64,000 bases of DNA, from the NCBI RefSeq assembly GCF_003114855.1, contig NZ_BFBB01000007.1:1-64000 (forward strand), written 5' to 3'. A program made the position numbers and the translations under genes. Position 1 is the stretch's first letter; each line of letters starts with the position of its first letter. Below are positions 1-9,249 of the stretch, in pieces. This stretch comes from Leptospira ryugenii. GTDB taxonomy: Bacteria; Spirochaetota; Leptospiria; Leptospirales; Leptospiraceae. Under the pieces are notes generated by a model that saw only the letters and a list, made by a program, of their open reading frames with translations, did no database searches and had not been told where the DNA came from.

Positions 1-514
1 CTTTCCCTTAAACTACTTCCAGCAGGCTTAATCAGCGTGGCTTCCGTAACTCTCGGTTATCGATTGTCTGTGGCTTTGCACATCCTCGCTTATCTTGTAA
101 GTGAGGCGCAGAACGATCGCTCGCTACTGCTCCCATAGAAAAACCGCCTGGGCTCTCCCGGTAAATGCCATTGTGTAAAAGAGGAAATTGAGGTCAAGAG
201 AATTTAAGGAAAAAGTTTCAGGCCCCATGGGAAAATAAATTTATTATGTCTCATTAGTACTTATGAATATTAATATATACTGAATATATGAAAGCAGGCT
301 TACCATATCACAGCATCCATTGTAGCAAATCTTCGGAAGAAATTTCCAAGATATGGGATTAACAATTAGGTATCTCCTTATGTCTAGTGGGTCAGAAATT
401 GATTAAAAAAAAAATTTATTTTTTCGTCTGATAGAGGATGTCCCCAAATTTAAAAATGAAAATCGACCTTTCCTCAATATTGAGAGTTCATGATTCGAAA
501 ATAATGATATAGGC
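1..514. other. Unassigned region left of the NHL lipoprotein gene
   Basis: No convincing gene is visible here. The first 180 bases are GC-richer than the rest. On the minus strand at 136..32 they hold a 34-codon frame starting MGAVASDRSAPHLQDK and ending ELRKPR. It could be a small spurious or repeat-derived ORF, but I cannot confirm that. Bases 190-510 are strongly AT-rich and probably carry the promoter of the next gene. They include a perfect 12-bp palindrome at 473-484. A longer minus-strand frame that runs into the next gene looks like a shadow. Confidence 0.4.
473..484. promoter_or_regulatory. 12-bp perfect palindrome upstream of the NHL lipoprotein gene
   Basis: The sequence CTCAATATTGAG is a perfect palindrome 30 bases before the first possible start codon of the downstream lipoprotein gene. 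Its core resembles the CAATAT half-sites found elsewhere in this window. A regulator-binding role is inference only. Confidence 0.25.
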
Positions 515-2329
515 ATGAACGTCATGAAATATCTTTCCAAAGTTCCCTTCCTGATTTTCCTGCTGCTTTGCAATTGTTTGGCATACCCTTTATTGCAAAA
601 AGAAAAAGAGTCCAATGCCACTCTGCCGTTTGTTCTCCTTGGGATGGTACAATCCAATTCTTTGAGTGAATTTAAAGTCAAATCAATACTTCCGGAAAGA
701 GAATCAGTCGATGTGGCTCTCAATACCAATATCCAGATAGAGTTTTCGGAAGAGCCAAGCGACACTTCGCTTAAAGATGGACATCTACAAATCACTTTGC
801 AAGAACAAGTGATACAAGGAACCTTCCAAAAAAAAGGTAAGTTCGTCTGGTTTCAGCCAAATACAAGTTTTGACCAAAACCAAGTATACCAAGTAGACAT
901 TAGTGAAAGTTTCGTAGACAAAAATGGACAGGCATTGGAGAGCTCCTTTACCTCTTCTTTCACCACCCAGAATATAATTGATGTTACAGGACCAAGTGTA
1001 CGCAATACTTACCCCGAAAAAGATGCAACGTCAGTTTCAAATCTCAGCCCAATCACTATCACATTTTCTGAGCCAATTTTAGCAGCTTCCATTAACAATA
1101 CAAGCATCGTAGTTACGGTGAATGGAAGTCCTGTAACAGGAACTATAAATTTAGCTTCAAACTCATCGATTCTTTTTGTTCCTTCTCTGGCCTGGCCAAA
1201 TTATGCTCTCGTATCTGTTTCGATCTCAACAGGCATACAAGATTTGAGTAATAATAGTATTGTAAATCCGCCGAGTTTCAATTTTAGAATTTCAGATACT
1301 GGAGTTGTAAGCTTTATTGCAGGTAGTGAGGCTTCTACATCAGGTTATGTAAATGGAACGGGGAATGCTGCGCGGTTTAATACTCCAAGTTATTTGACAT
1401 CAGATGTATTTGGGAATGTGTTTGTTACGGACACGCAAAACTGCTCCATTAGAAGGATTACAACGAGTTCTGTCGTAACTACAATTGCTGGTTCGACGAG
1501 CGGAATATGTGCATTTACCAACAATGCAAACGGATTGTCTAGTCGCTTCAACTATCCACAGGGGATAGCTTTGAACCTGGCTCAAACTCAGATGTATGTA
1601 ACTGATAAATTTTCACATGCGACAAGGAGGGTGATTAATTCCGGGAGTTTTACTGTCAGCACACTTAACGGAAATAATGCGAGTGCTAATGTTAATGGAT
1701 CTGGAACGACGGCCAGGTTTTCGTTTCCGGAAGGAATTGCCTTTGATACCGCAGGCAACTACTACGTCACCGATACTGGAAATTGTGCAATTCGTAAAGT
1801 GGTAGGCAGTACAGTAAGTACGTTAGCAGGCACAAATCCTACTTCGGTTGGTGTTTGTGGCTATACCAATGCACAAGGCGGGCTTGCTCGCTTTCAATCC
1901 CCAAAAGGTCTTGTTTTAGATGTTTTTGGAAATGTGTATGTCGCTGATTCTGGTAACTGTGCTATCCGGAAAGTTAGTTCGACAGGATCAGTGACAACGT
2001 TTGCAGGCTCCGAAACTGCAGGAAACTGCGGTTTTGCGGACGGCTTAGGAACACAAGCAAGGTTCAATAATCCGCAAGGGATCACAATTGATGCTTTGGG
2101 AAATCTTTATGTGACGGATACGGGAAATTGTGCGATCCGAAAAATCAGCTCCTCTGGTGCCGTCACTACTATCGCAGGAAGTAGTCCAGGGAGTATAACC
2201 TGTGGAAATGCCATCGGTTCTATGTTCCAATCTAGATTCAACCAGCCAAAGGGAATTAGCATTGATGGGCAGGGAAGGATTTATGTGGCCGATTCCCTTA
2301 ACCATACGATCAAAAGAATCATCCCTTAG
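515..2329 (+). CDS. NHL-repeat lipoprotein with two Ig-like (Big_5) domains
   Basis: The protein has 604 residues. An N-terminal hydrophobic segment ends in a lipobox-like LLLCNC, so it is probably an exported lipoprotein. Residues about 55-155 and 160-260 read as two Big_5-type Ig-like domains, each with a conserved (I/T)xFSEP core. From about residue 275 to the end there are six NHL repeats with the pattern ARF-x-P-x-G-(I/L)-x-(V/I)D-x-x-G-N-x-YV(T/A)D-x-x-N-x-x-IR(K/R). Together these would form a beta-propeller, usually used for binding. Translation could start at Met1 or at Met4 (524), and neither has a strong ribosome-binding site. The ligand is unknown. This architecture is common among large Leptospira surface lipoproteins. 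Confidence 0.85.
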   Translation: MNVMKYLSKVPFLIFLLLCNCLAYPLLQKEKESNATLPFVLLGMVQSNSLSEFKVKSILPERESVDVALNTNIQIEFSEEPSDTSLKDGHLQITLQEQVIQGTFQKKGKFVWFQPNTSFDQNQVYQVDISESFVDKNGQALESSFTSSFTTQNIIDVTGPSVRNTYPEKDATSVSNLSPITITFSEPILAASINNTSIVVTVNGSPVTGTINLASNSSILFVPSLAWPNYALVSVSISTGIQDLSNNSIVNPPSFNFRISDTGVVSFIAGSEASTSGYVNGTGNAARFNTPSYLTSDVFGNVFVTDTQNCSIRRITTSSVVTTIAGSTSGICAFTNNANGLSSRFNYPQGIALNLAQTQMYVTDKFSHATRRVINSGSFTVSTLNGNNASANVNGSGTTARFSFPEGIAFDTAGNYYVTDTGNCAIRKVVGSTVSTLAGTNPTSVGVCGYTNAQGGLARFQSPKGLVLDVFGNVYVADSGNCAIRKVSSTGSVTTFAGSETAGNCGFADGLGTQARFNNPQGITIDALGNLYVTDTGNCAIRKISSSGAVTTIAGSSPGSITCGNAIGSMFQSRFNQPKGISIDGQGRIYVADSLNHTIKRIIP

Positions 2330-2333
2330 TCAT

Positions 2334-2693
2334 TTACTTTGTTTCTTCCGGTCCATCGATAACACAATCTTCAATTACCCAAGTTTTTCGGGTTATCGAA
2401 ATTGTTAATCCACCAAGCGCACTTACGACTCCATCTAGCCAAGTGGTCTTAATCGATATACGATAGCTCCTTTTGCTGTCAGGGAAAAATTCTTGTTCTT
2501 TCCATTCGCGGATCGGGTATGCACCCCAAAAAAGGTACCACTGTGGAAATACCCTCTCACTTTTGCACACCTTCTCCCAGCCTTCCAATTGAATGCTGCG
2601 GTCAGAGTATGGGCTTTGGATTTTTTGAGTCGTGCAATTTAGGTGAAATGCAAGAAAAGAGAGCAAAAGGAAGTAAGATTTGTTCGGTCTCAT
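2334..2693 (-). CDS. Small hypothetical lipoprotein
   Basis: This 119-residue protein has a signal peptide ending LAFHLNC, which fits the relaxed spirochaetal lipobox. The mature part contains an FWGAYPI segment, a hydrophobic GVVSALGGLTISI stretch and a C-terminal pair of acidic residues. The pattern faintly recalls small Bor/Iss-like lipoproteins, but I do not assign it there. It converges on the NHL lipoprotein gene with only four bases between the stop codons. It is divergent from the CsgG-like gene across a 153-base AT-rich gap. Confidence 0.6.
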   Translation of the reverse strand: MRPNKSYFLLLSFLAFHLNCTTQKIQSPYSDRSIQLEGWEKVCKSERVFPQWYLFWGAYPIREWKEQEFFPDSKRSYRISIKTTWLDGVVSALGGLTISITRKTWVIEDCVIDGPEETK

Positions 2694-2846
2694 AAGGAAA
2701 GTATCGGATTTTCTCCAAAAGAAATCAATATTTTAAGACCTTCAGTTCACTAGGATAAAATTATCTATAACTATTGTTAATCGATTAAAAATAGATCATT
2801 AAAAAATTATTTGCAAATTTTCGTCCTACCTAGTTATTGATCAGTC
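2694..2846. promoter_or_regulatory. AT-rich divergent promoter region
   Basis: This 153-base gap separates two lipoprotein genes transcribed away from each other, so it should contain both promoters. It is very AT-rich, and no clean -35/-10 pair stands out. The plus-strand gene has no obvious Shine-Dalgarno sequence before its ATG. Confidence 0.4.
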
Positions 2847-3458
2847 ATGAAACAGTTCTTTTTGCCATCCCTACTGGTTTCAATTCTATCTTTGGCTCAT
2901 TGCACAACAATGGAGTCTGCGATTCAATTTCCAGATCCGTCCAAAAGAGATTTGAACATCCAAAAAATTGCAGTACTCACCTTTGATATCGAAGATGCCA
3001 AATGGGACGGTGAATTCACCGATGCTTTGTCTTTGCAAATCGCAAAGCATCTACCTGTTGTTGTGATCGAAAGGGATCAACTTTCAAAGGTAGTGAACGA
3101 GCAGTCATTTTCAAAAACAGGAATCATCGATACGCAAACGGCTGTTCGTATTGGGAAAATTCTCGGCGTGGATGCATTAGTATTTGGAAGAGGTTCCGCA
3201 CTTAGAAAAACGGATAGCCATGGAATTTTGCATAACAATCTAATCGATACAGTCTCACTCAAGCTGGTGAAAATCGAATCCGGTCAAGTGGTGGTCAATG
3301 CTAGAAAAAAACCAGGTGCCAATTGGTCGACATGGAAATTGACAAAGTACCTTTTAGGTTTTGGATTCATTTGGAGTAGAGAAGATATCTTGATCGAAAC
3401 CTGCGAATATGATTATGTTGTGGAAAGTTTAGTAGAAAACATCAAAAGCCAACTATAG
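2847..3458 (+). CDS. CsgG-like lipoprotein
   Basis: The 203-residue product has a signal peptide ending SLAHC, giving a predicted lipoprotein. The core carries CsgG/TolB-N-like features: the strand IAVLTFDIED, then FTDALSLQIAKHL, VVVIERDQLSKVVNEQ and IGKILGVDALVFGRG. This is the fold of periplasmic lipoproteins that often assemble beside surface or secretion systems. It lacks the long transmembrane hairpins expected of true CsgG pores and is shorter than CsgG (about 260 residues), so pore formation is unlikely. It converges with the SulP gene with eight bases between them. Confidence 0.7.
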   Translation: MKQFFLPSLLVSILSLAHCTTMESAIQFPDPSKRDLNIQKIAVLTFDIEDAKWDGEFTDALSLQIAKHLPVVVIERDQLSKVVNEQSFSKTGIIDTQTAVRIGKILGVDALVFGRGSALRKTDSHGILHNNLIDTVSLKLVKIESGQVVVNARKKPGANWSTWKLTKYLLGFGFIWSREDILIETCEYDYVVESLVENIKSQL

Positions 3459-3466
3459 AATCCCAA

Positions 3467-5668
3467 TTAATTTTCTTGGAGGGCACTCAGTTCAAGATGA
3501 TTCAATCGTAGCCTTTGTGACAAGATATAAGATAAGGATTCAAAGAAAAGATAGCCGAACTTTGGGTGTGAGTGAACAAATTCATCAAATTTTGCACGAG
3601 AGACTACATAAAGCATAGTCTCTTCCAATGCGATGGCATCGGCTGACCTCGGCTCACTATCCAAAAATGCCATGTCGCCAAAAAAATCCCCTTTGCCAAA
3701 GGTTGCTAAATGGTGGAAGCGGGTGGCATCTAAAGGAAGCAAAATTCTTATACTTCCTTTTCGAATGAAATACATCTGGTCCGATATATCATTCTTCTTA
3801 AACAATACTTCGTTTTCTTGAATTTTAAGTTCACTTGTAAAGGTTTCAAATTGATCGATCAAATCTTTTGGGAAAGGCAAAAAGAACTCAAACTGTCTCA
3901 AATGAAGATACGGGATACGTCGAATAGGTTCCAAATTTGATTCATGCAGAATTTCATCTTCCACAAATTCGATGGCTTCATCTAACTCTTCAAAAAATTT
4001 AAGATTAGGAGTTGAATTCGATAAGCCAAAACTCTCCAGGTAAACTTGTACATTCTGACCGGTTGATAATTTTTGCGGAACACTTGTCAAAATCAAAGTA
4101 CCGCCAGCATTTGCAAGCCTCTGGTGGATTTGTTTGAGTAAGTTGACAGCAGTAAAATCCAAATTTAAGATACGCCGAAAATCAAAGATCATATTTCGCA
4201 CTTTATTTAAATACGGTTCTACTAAACTAAGCAATTGATCAGTTGTACCAAAGAAGAGCTGTCCCTGAAGCTCAAAAATTATATTCTGATCTCCTTTTTT
4301 TAAAAGTTCATCCAATTCTGATGGCAATCTTCTTTTTTTGGAGAATTTTTGGTTTCCTAAGAATGACCTCCTAACAACAGAAGAACGAACTTGATCTCTC
4401 AAAAAGAGGAGTATCGCAAGGATTATCCCAACTCCAGCAGCTAAAAGCAAACTCGTACTCACAGCGGAAATGACCACACATAAGATCACAAAAAAATCAA
4501 ATAGTGTTGCTTGGTTTCTTAGTAAACCAACACTTTTCCAATCAATCATCCGAAAACCAATTACGATCAATATCGAAGCTAGGGCTGAAACAGGTATCCA
4601 GGAGATTAAATTTGAAAAAAATAGAATAGAGACCAAGGAAAGAACTCCAACGAAGAAACCTGATAACTTTGACTTTGCTCCACTCGAAACGTTCACAAGC
4701 GATGCACCCAACGTGCCTGCACCTGCAATTCCACCAAACACTGAACTTACACAATTTCCCAAGCCTTGCCCGAGCAATTCTCGATTGGAATCATGTCTCT
4801 TTTCAGAGTATACATCCAGCACCAAACAGGTTTTTAAAGTATCGATGGACAAAAGAAATCCCAGTGTAATCGAAGGAATGAAGAGCGTACGCCAAGAGGA
4901 GGCATTGATTAAGTTCAAATTTGTAAGATTTGCAGCAATCTGTGAATGTAGACCCTCACCTTCTGGCATAATGGGTCCAACTACGTAATGGTTATTTTCT
5001 AAAGTACGCAATTCGACATAGAACAAACTCAGAGTCCAATAGGTAACTACACCAACTATCAATGAAAAAATTGTCGGTGGTATTTTTTTAAAGAACTTAG
5101 GAGCTAATACCATCGAGACTACTGTTACCAGACCAATCAGCGGCGAGATAGGGCTACGGTGTAGAGATTGCAAATCACCTAACAGAGAACCTTCGGAAGA
5201 GATAGCCAAAACCCTAGGCAACTGACTCAAAATGAGTAAGAGTCCCAAGCCACTTAAATAACCAGCCACAACAGGATAAGGGATGTATTTGATGAGCCTA
5301 CCGCCACCTAAAAGTCCTAATATGATTTGGAAGAGACCTGCAATTAGAACCGCAATGCCTACAAGAATAGGAATTTGTTGGTAGGAAAAACTCCCTCGGC
5401 GTACCTCTTCTAACACAAAGACAGAGAGAACTGCCGCGGCCGGAGCACAAGGAGCTGAGATGAGACGTGGTGTTCCGCCAGCCAAAGGTGAAACGAGACC
5501 AATGAGAATGGTTCCCAAAATGCCTGAGAGGGCTGCAAAACCTGCATAAGACTCTCCTAAAGGGCTATAAACACTCAAACCGAAGGCAATGGCGGAAGGG
5601 AGTGCAACAAACATGGCGGCCATACCCGCGAGCAAATCTGACTGAAATTTTGAAAATTTTATATTCAA
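3467..5668 (-). CDS. SulP-family anion transporter with STAS and cyclic-nucleotide-binding domains
   Basis: This is a 733-residue inner-membrane protein. Residues about 1-430 form the multi-spanning SulP core, beginning DLLAGMAAMFVALPSAIAFG and including a GGTPRLISAPCAPAAAVL segment. About 445-555 is a STAS domain (MIFDFRRILNLDFTAVNLL). About 590-720 is a cyclic-nucleotide-binding domain (MYFIRKGSIRILLP, then GDFFGDMAFLDSEPRSADAIA). The family carries sulfate, bicarbonate or other anions by proton or sodium coupling. The start appears to be TTG with a weak ribosome-binding site. The gene is divergent from dps. The extra nucleotide-binding domain suggests allosteric control. The substrate is not decided by sequence. 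Confidence 0.9.
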   Translation of the reverse strand: MNIKFSKFQSDLLAGMAAMFVALPSAIAFGLSVYSPLGESYAGFAALSGILGTILIGLVSPLAGGTPRLISAPCAPAAAVLSVFVLEEVRRGSFSYQQIPILVGIAVLIAGLFQIILGLLGGGRLIKYIPYPVVAGYLSGLGLLLILSQLPRVLAISSEGSLLGDLQSLHRSPISPLIGLVTVVSMVLAPKFFKKIPPTIFSLIVGVVTYWTLSLFYVELRTLENNHYVVGPIMPEGEGLHSQIAANLTNLNLINASSWRTLFIPSITLGFLLSIDTLKTCLVLDVYSEKRHDSNRELLGQGLGNCVSSVFGGIAGAGTLGASLVNVSSGAKSKLSGFFVGVLSLVSILFFSNLISWIPVSALASILIVIGFRMIDWKSVGLLRNQATLFDFFVILCVVISAVSTSLLLAAGVGIILAILLFLRDQVRSSVVRRSFLGNQKFSKKRRLPSELDELLKKGDQNIIFELQGQLFFGTTDQLLSLVEPYLNKVRNMIFDFRRILNLDFTAVNLLKQIHQRLANAGGTLILTSVPQKLSTGQNVQVYLESFGLSNSTPNLKFFEELDEAIEFVEDEILHESNLEPIRRIPYLHLRQFEFFLPFPKDLIDQFETFTSELKIQENEVLFKKNDISDQMYFIRKGSIRILLPLDATRFHHLATFGKGDFFGDMAFLDSEPRSADAIALEETMLYVVSRAKFDEFVHSHPKFGYLFFESLSYILSQRLRLNHLELSALQEN

Positions 5669-5718
5669 TGAGGGAACCGAATCGCTATTGTAAAAAGAGT
5701 TTTTTTTAGGAGATTAAA

Positions 5719-6189
5719 ATGCAAATCAATATTGGGATTCCCGAAGCAGAACGTAGCTCAATTTCGGAAGCATTGAAAAAATTATTAGCTGATACCTATA
5801 CTCTCTACCAAAAAACCCATAGCTACCATTGGAATGTGACAGGACCGATGTTTCAAACCTTACACGTGTTATTTATGACACAGTATACTGAACTTTGGAA
5901 TGCAATCGACCCAATTGCAGAGAGGATTCGTTCATTGGGTTATTATGCTCCAGTCGGTGCTTGGGAATTTGCAAAGTATACTAGTATCGTCGAAGACAAA
6001 ACTGTCCCCAAAGCAACAGAGATGATCAAAAATCTTGTCGAAGGGAACGAGGCCGTGATCCGAACTGCGCGGGCAGCCTATGAACCAGCAGAAAAAGGAA
6101 ATGACCAAGCAACTCTAGATTTATTGACACAAAGGTTAGATATTCATGAAAAGACAGCTTGGATGTTAAGATCCTTGCTTAGTGAGTGA
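5719..6189 (+). CDS. dps: Dps-family DNA-protecting ferritin
   Basis: The 156-residue protein has the Dps signature [14 protein letters not shown] followed by [27 protein letters not shown]. These carry the His, Asp and Glu ligands of the intersubunit ferroxidase site. Dps dodecamers oxidise iron with peroxide and store it, protecting DNA under stress. A good AGGAG ribosome-binding site precedes the ATG. The gene stands alone, divergent from the SulP transporter and convergent with the hydrolase. No Lys-rich N-terminal tail is present, so DNA binding may be weak. Confidence 0.93.
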   Translation: MQINIGIPEAERSSISEALKKLLADTYTLYQKTHSYHWNVTGPMFQTLHVLFMTQYTELWNAIDPIAERIRSLGYYAPVGAWEFAKYTSIVEDKTVPKATEMIKNLVEGNEAVIRTARAAYEPAEKGNDQATLDLLTQRLDIHEKTAWMLRSLLSE

Positions 6190-6198
6190 TTTAGAAAG

Positions 6199-6981
6199 TT
6201 ACAAACGATTATAGAAAGAATCCAGATGTGCGAGAAAATTTGTTGCATGCGTAAAATGGATAAAATGTCCGCCTTCTGGAATTGTCTCTAATCGAGCATT
6301 TGGAAATAAGTTTCCGATTAGCTTGCGATCGCTCTCCGTTATGTATTCTGAACTTCCACCCAATAAAAATAGAGATTTAGTTTGAGATGGGCTAACGTTT
6401 TCAAATTGCTCCAAAAAAACTCGGTCCGATTTTCCTATCCCGTTAACATTTAATTTCCAAACGTACTTTCCGTCTAGAGTTCTCTCTAAATTCATTTGTA
6501 GGAATTGCCGTATAAAAGAGTCTGGAACATATTCTTTCATTTTTTCATCAATCTCTGCCCTCGATCGAAACAAACTCAAGTCGAACGACATAGAAGCAAT
6601 TTCATTCTCATAGATAAAAGGATAGTTTCTTGGAGCAATGTCCTGTATAACTAGAGATTTCAACAAGTTTTGATGATGCAAATCAAAGTACATGGCAACA
6701 AGCCCACCCATAGAGTGACCAAGAATGTGTAGATTTGTGAGCTTATGTGTCTGAATAAACTCCTCCACATCCTTTGCCATCTCAGGTATGGTATGAATGT
6801 TTGAATGCGGAGAGTCACCATGATTTCTAAGATCCAAAGAGTAGACATTAAAGTAGCGCGAAAGATGCTTTGAAACGCTAACCCAGTTTTTGCTTGAACC
6901 GAATAATCCATGCAATAGTAAGATCGAATCTAATGAATTGGATTTGTCTAAGCATTGATAAAATTTAAAATTTAGTTCCAT
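6199..6981 (-). CDS. Alpha/beta hydrolase
   Basis: This 260-residue alpha/beta-hydrolase has the oxyanion-region motif LLHGLFGSSKNW near residue 25, the nucleophile elbow GHSMGG near residue 90, an acidic position in the C-terminal half and a late GGHFIHF supplying the His. It resembles the YbfF/BioH-like esterases, with DLRNHGDSPHS typical of that group. The substrate is unknown. It is the last gene of the leftward xpb-aminotransferase-SH3 protein-hydrolase run, seven bases after the preceding stop codon. Confidence 0.8.
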   Translation of the reverse strand: MELNFKFYQCLDKSNSLDSILLLHGLFGSSKNWVSVSKHLSRYFNVYSLDLRNHGDSPHSNIHTIPEMAKDVEEFIQTHKLTNLHILGHSMGGLVAMYFDLHHQNLLKSLVIQDIAPRNYPFIYENEIASMSFDLSLFRSRAEIDEKMKEYVPDSFIRQFLQMNLERTLDGKYVWKLNVNGIGKSDRVFLEQFENVSPSQTKSLFLLGGSSEYITESDRKLIGNLFPNARLETIPEGGHFIHFTHATNFLAHLDSFYNRL

Positions 6982-6988
6982 AAATATT

Positions 6989-8017
6989 CTATTTCAAACA
7001 CTCGGCTCTTAATTTCTCTGCATAGACGGAAAGAATCTTCCTCCTTTTGGCTGAAAAACTAGATACATACTTGGAGAGGCTCTCGATTTCTGATTTTAGG
7101 AATTTTGAAATTGGGGGAAAGCAAGGAATAGAATCAGAATCGTTTGTTAAGTAAGAAAGCCTTTTGTTCACGTCACGAAAATAAATCTCGGCATAATTTC
7201 CACTTGGGAATTGAGAAAGATACCTAAGTTTTGTTAGACGGATTTGTTCCAGTTCGCAGGCAAGGTCTTTCTCTGGACATTTCCGTACTGGCAGAGATTC
7301 AGATGCCATATAGGCAATGTAATCAGCATGTTTTGATCTCGGGCTGAAGTCCAAAATTTTCCAGAAGTATTCGGGATCAACATAGTACTTCTTTTCAACT
7401 TCGTCGTACAGGATTTTACTTTGGTGAACTTTTAAGAAATCATACCATTCAGTGGATTGGTTCGGACCAAGGGAAAGAGCATTTGCCTTGTCCAGAGTAA
7501 CCTTCAGTGCAAACCCAACTTTTGTTTTTAATAAATTAAAATCATCACCTACAAATTCGCCAGCTGATGACCTTGCCTGGAGCGCATTTGTAATTTTCAT
7601 GGATTCAGCGAGACTGATTTGGCTATTCTTCAAAGCTTTATCGCATTCAAAAATGAGTTCTCTAAAAAAAGATTTTGAAGGCACTAGTCTTACGGCTGTT
7701 CGCGGAACAAATCCAATCATTCCGTCTTTTGTTTTAATAGGAAGCCAAATATCGTCAAGTGGTTCCATACTCTTTTCATCGAGAGAAATCATTTCCGCAA
7801 AATTAAGTAAGCGTAGTACGTCACTCTTTCTATCGGGAAAAAGATATAGCTTTACATCGAATTGATTTAGGATGGGAAGTTTACCCTTTGCCTCTGTGAT
7901 AACTTGATTAGGACTCTTTCTAATTTTTGGAGGCAGTAAAGCTTTTGGTTCGGAAAATAAAGAAATGGAGTAAAATAGTATGAACAGAAATAAATAAGAA
8001 TACTTACGTCTGTTCAT
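6989..8017 (-). CDS. Exported SH3-domain hypothetical protein
   Basis: The 342-residue protein has an N-terminal signal peptide (YLFLFILFYSISLFSEP). Residues about 45-110 look like a bacterial SH3 domain: LYLFPDRKSDVLRLL, then IWLPIKTKDGMIGFVPRTAVRL. The rest is helical and charged with no motif I recognise. Bacterial SH3 domains in exported proteins commonly bind peptidoglycan peptides, so an envelope role is plausible but inferred. The gene follows the aminotransferase gene with a six-base gap. Confidence 0.65.
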   Translation of the reverse strand: MNRRKYSYLFLFILFYSISLFSEPKALLPPKIRKSPNQVITEAKGKLPILNQFDVKLYLFPDRKSDVLRLLNFAEMISLDEKSMEPLDDIWLPIKTKDGMIGFVPRTAVRLVPSKSFFRELIFECDKALKNSQISLAESMKITNALQARSSAGEFVGDDFNLLKTKVGFALKVTLDKANALSLGPNQSTEWYDFLKVHQSKILYDEVEKKYYVDPEYFWKILDFSPRSKHADYIAYMASESLPVRKCPEKDLACELEQIRLTKLRYLSQFPSGNYAEIYFRDVNKRLSYLTNDSDSIPCFPPISKFLKSEIESLSKYVSSFSAKRRKILSVYAEKLRAECLK

Positions 8018-8023
8018 ATCAAT

Positions 8024-9238
8024 TTATTGTAGATCTAGAACCATTTTTTTGATTCTTTCTATGCCCTTCTCAATGTCTTTTTCACCCAAGGCATAGGAAA
8101 GCCGAATGGCCTGGTCGTCGCCAAAAGCAGAACCTGGAACAGCTGCTACTTGGTATTGGTCCAAAAGGATTTCACAAAAGAGTTTTGAATTTGAGGATTC
8201 ACCTTTGGATTGTTTTAATTTTTGGAAGGCACTCAAAGAAAACACCTGCGTTAAATACGGGAATGCATAAAACGCCCCTTCGGGCATTCTGCAATCAATG
8301 CCAGGGATTTGATTTAGCAAACCAACTATCAACTTTCGCCTTACATCAAATGCCTGTCGCATTGTTTCCACAGGCGATTGGTCACCTAGCAAAGCCGCTT
8401 CGGCAGCCGCCTGAGCGATGGAAGATGCATTTGAGGTAGATTGGCCTTGCATTGTATCCATATTTTTGACTATTTCTGCATTGCCAGCACCGTAACCTAT
8501 CCTCCAGCCGGTCATGGAGTAAGCTTTCGACACTCCATTGACAACAAAAGTTTTTTCTTTCATTTTTGTGGAAATCATCGCTGGATTCACAAATTCCAGA
8601 CCATCATAAATAATTTTTTCATAGATATCGTCTGAAAGCACAATGATATCCTTTGGCTCCAAAACACTTACCAATGATTCTACCTCTTTACGAGTATATG
8701 CAGAGCCAGTTGGATTTGAAGGTGAATTAAAGATAAACACTTTGGTTTTATTTGTGATGTGTTTACTTAATTGCTCTGCATTGATTTTGAAACCAGAACT
8801 AATATCGGTAGGAACAATCACTGGGATACCTTCTGCAAGCCGTACAATATCCGCATAACTTACCCAGTAGGGCGCAGGAATGATGACTTCATCGCCTGGA
8901 TTTAATACTGCCATGAAGAAGTTATACAGAACCTGTTTTCCGCCAGTTCCAACAATGATCTGATTTCTTTCGTATTTTAATCCATTGTCACGTTGTAATT
9001 TATGGATGATCGCATCACGAAGGCTAACTGTTCCGCTTACAGGCGTATATTTTGTTTTACCAGCATCGATTGCTTTCTTTGCTGCCTCTTTGATGTGCTC
9101 AGGTGTGTCAAAATCTGGCTCACCTGCACCAAAGCCGACAACATCTATGCCATTGGCTTTTAATTGGTTTGCCTTAGCAGTGATTGCTAAAGTCGGAGAT
9201 GGTTCGACGACATCCAAACGTTTTGCAACGAGTTTCAT
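8024..9238 (-). CDS. Class I/II pyridoxal-phosphate aminotransferase (aspartate-type)
   Basis: This fold-type I aminotransferase has the expected N-terminal GAGEPDFDTPEHIKEAA and KYTPVSG, the substrate/cofactor segment NSPSNPTG, DDIYEKI and the PLP-lysine motif VNGVSKAYSMTGWRIGY. The family member is closest to aspartate or aspartate/prephenate transaminases (AspB/PatA group). The start is placed at 9238 because GAGGAAAG lies just upstream of that ATG. An earlier ATG at 9253 overlaps the helicase stop codon and would add five residues. It follows the XPB helicase gene directly. Confidence 0.87.
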   Translation of the reverse strand: MKLVAKRLDVVEPSPTLAITAKANQLKANGIDVVGFGAGEPDFDTPEHIKEAAKKAIDAGKTKYTPVSGTVSLRDAIIHKLQRDNGLKYERNQIIVGTGGKQVLYNFFMAVLNPGDEVIIPAPYWVSYADIVRLAEGIPVIVPTDISSGFKINAEQLSKHITNKTKVFIFNSPSNPTGSAYTRKEVESLVSVLEPKDIIVLSDDIYEKIIYDGLEFVNPAMISTKMKEKTFVVNGVSKAYSMTGWRIGYGAGNAEIVKNMDTMQGQSTSNASSIAQAAAEAALLGDQSPVETMRQAFDVRRKLIVGLLNQIPGIDCRMPEGAFYAFPYLTQVFSLSAFQKLKQSKGESSNSKLFCEILLDQYQVAAVPGSAFGDDQAIRLSYALGEKDIEKGIERIKKMVLDLQ

Positions 9239-9249
9239 TCTTTCCTCTA

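Noticed and set aside
403..795. Minus-strand open frame of 130 codons overlapping the start of the NHL lipoprotein gene
   Set aside because: Its product has no domain, signal or ribosome-binding site and it is antisense to a clear signal peptide and Ig-like region; it is a shadow frame.
1280..2329. Repetitive DNA in the NHL gene as a mobile or CRISPR-like repeat
   Set aside because: The repeats are protein-level NHL blades of about 55 codons with diverged DNA, not identical direct repeats with spacers.
4470..4988. 172-codon plus-strand frame inside the SulP gene
   Set aside because: It is antisense to conserved SulP membrane helices and has no recognisable protein features.
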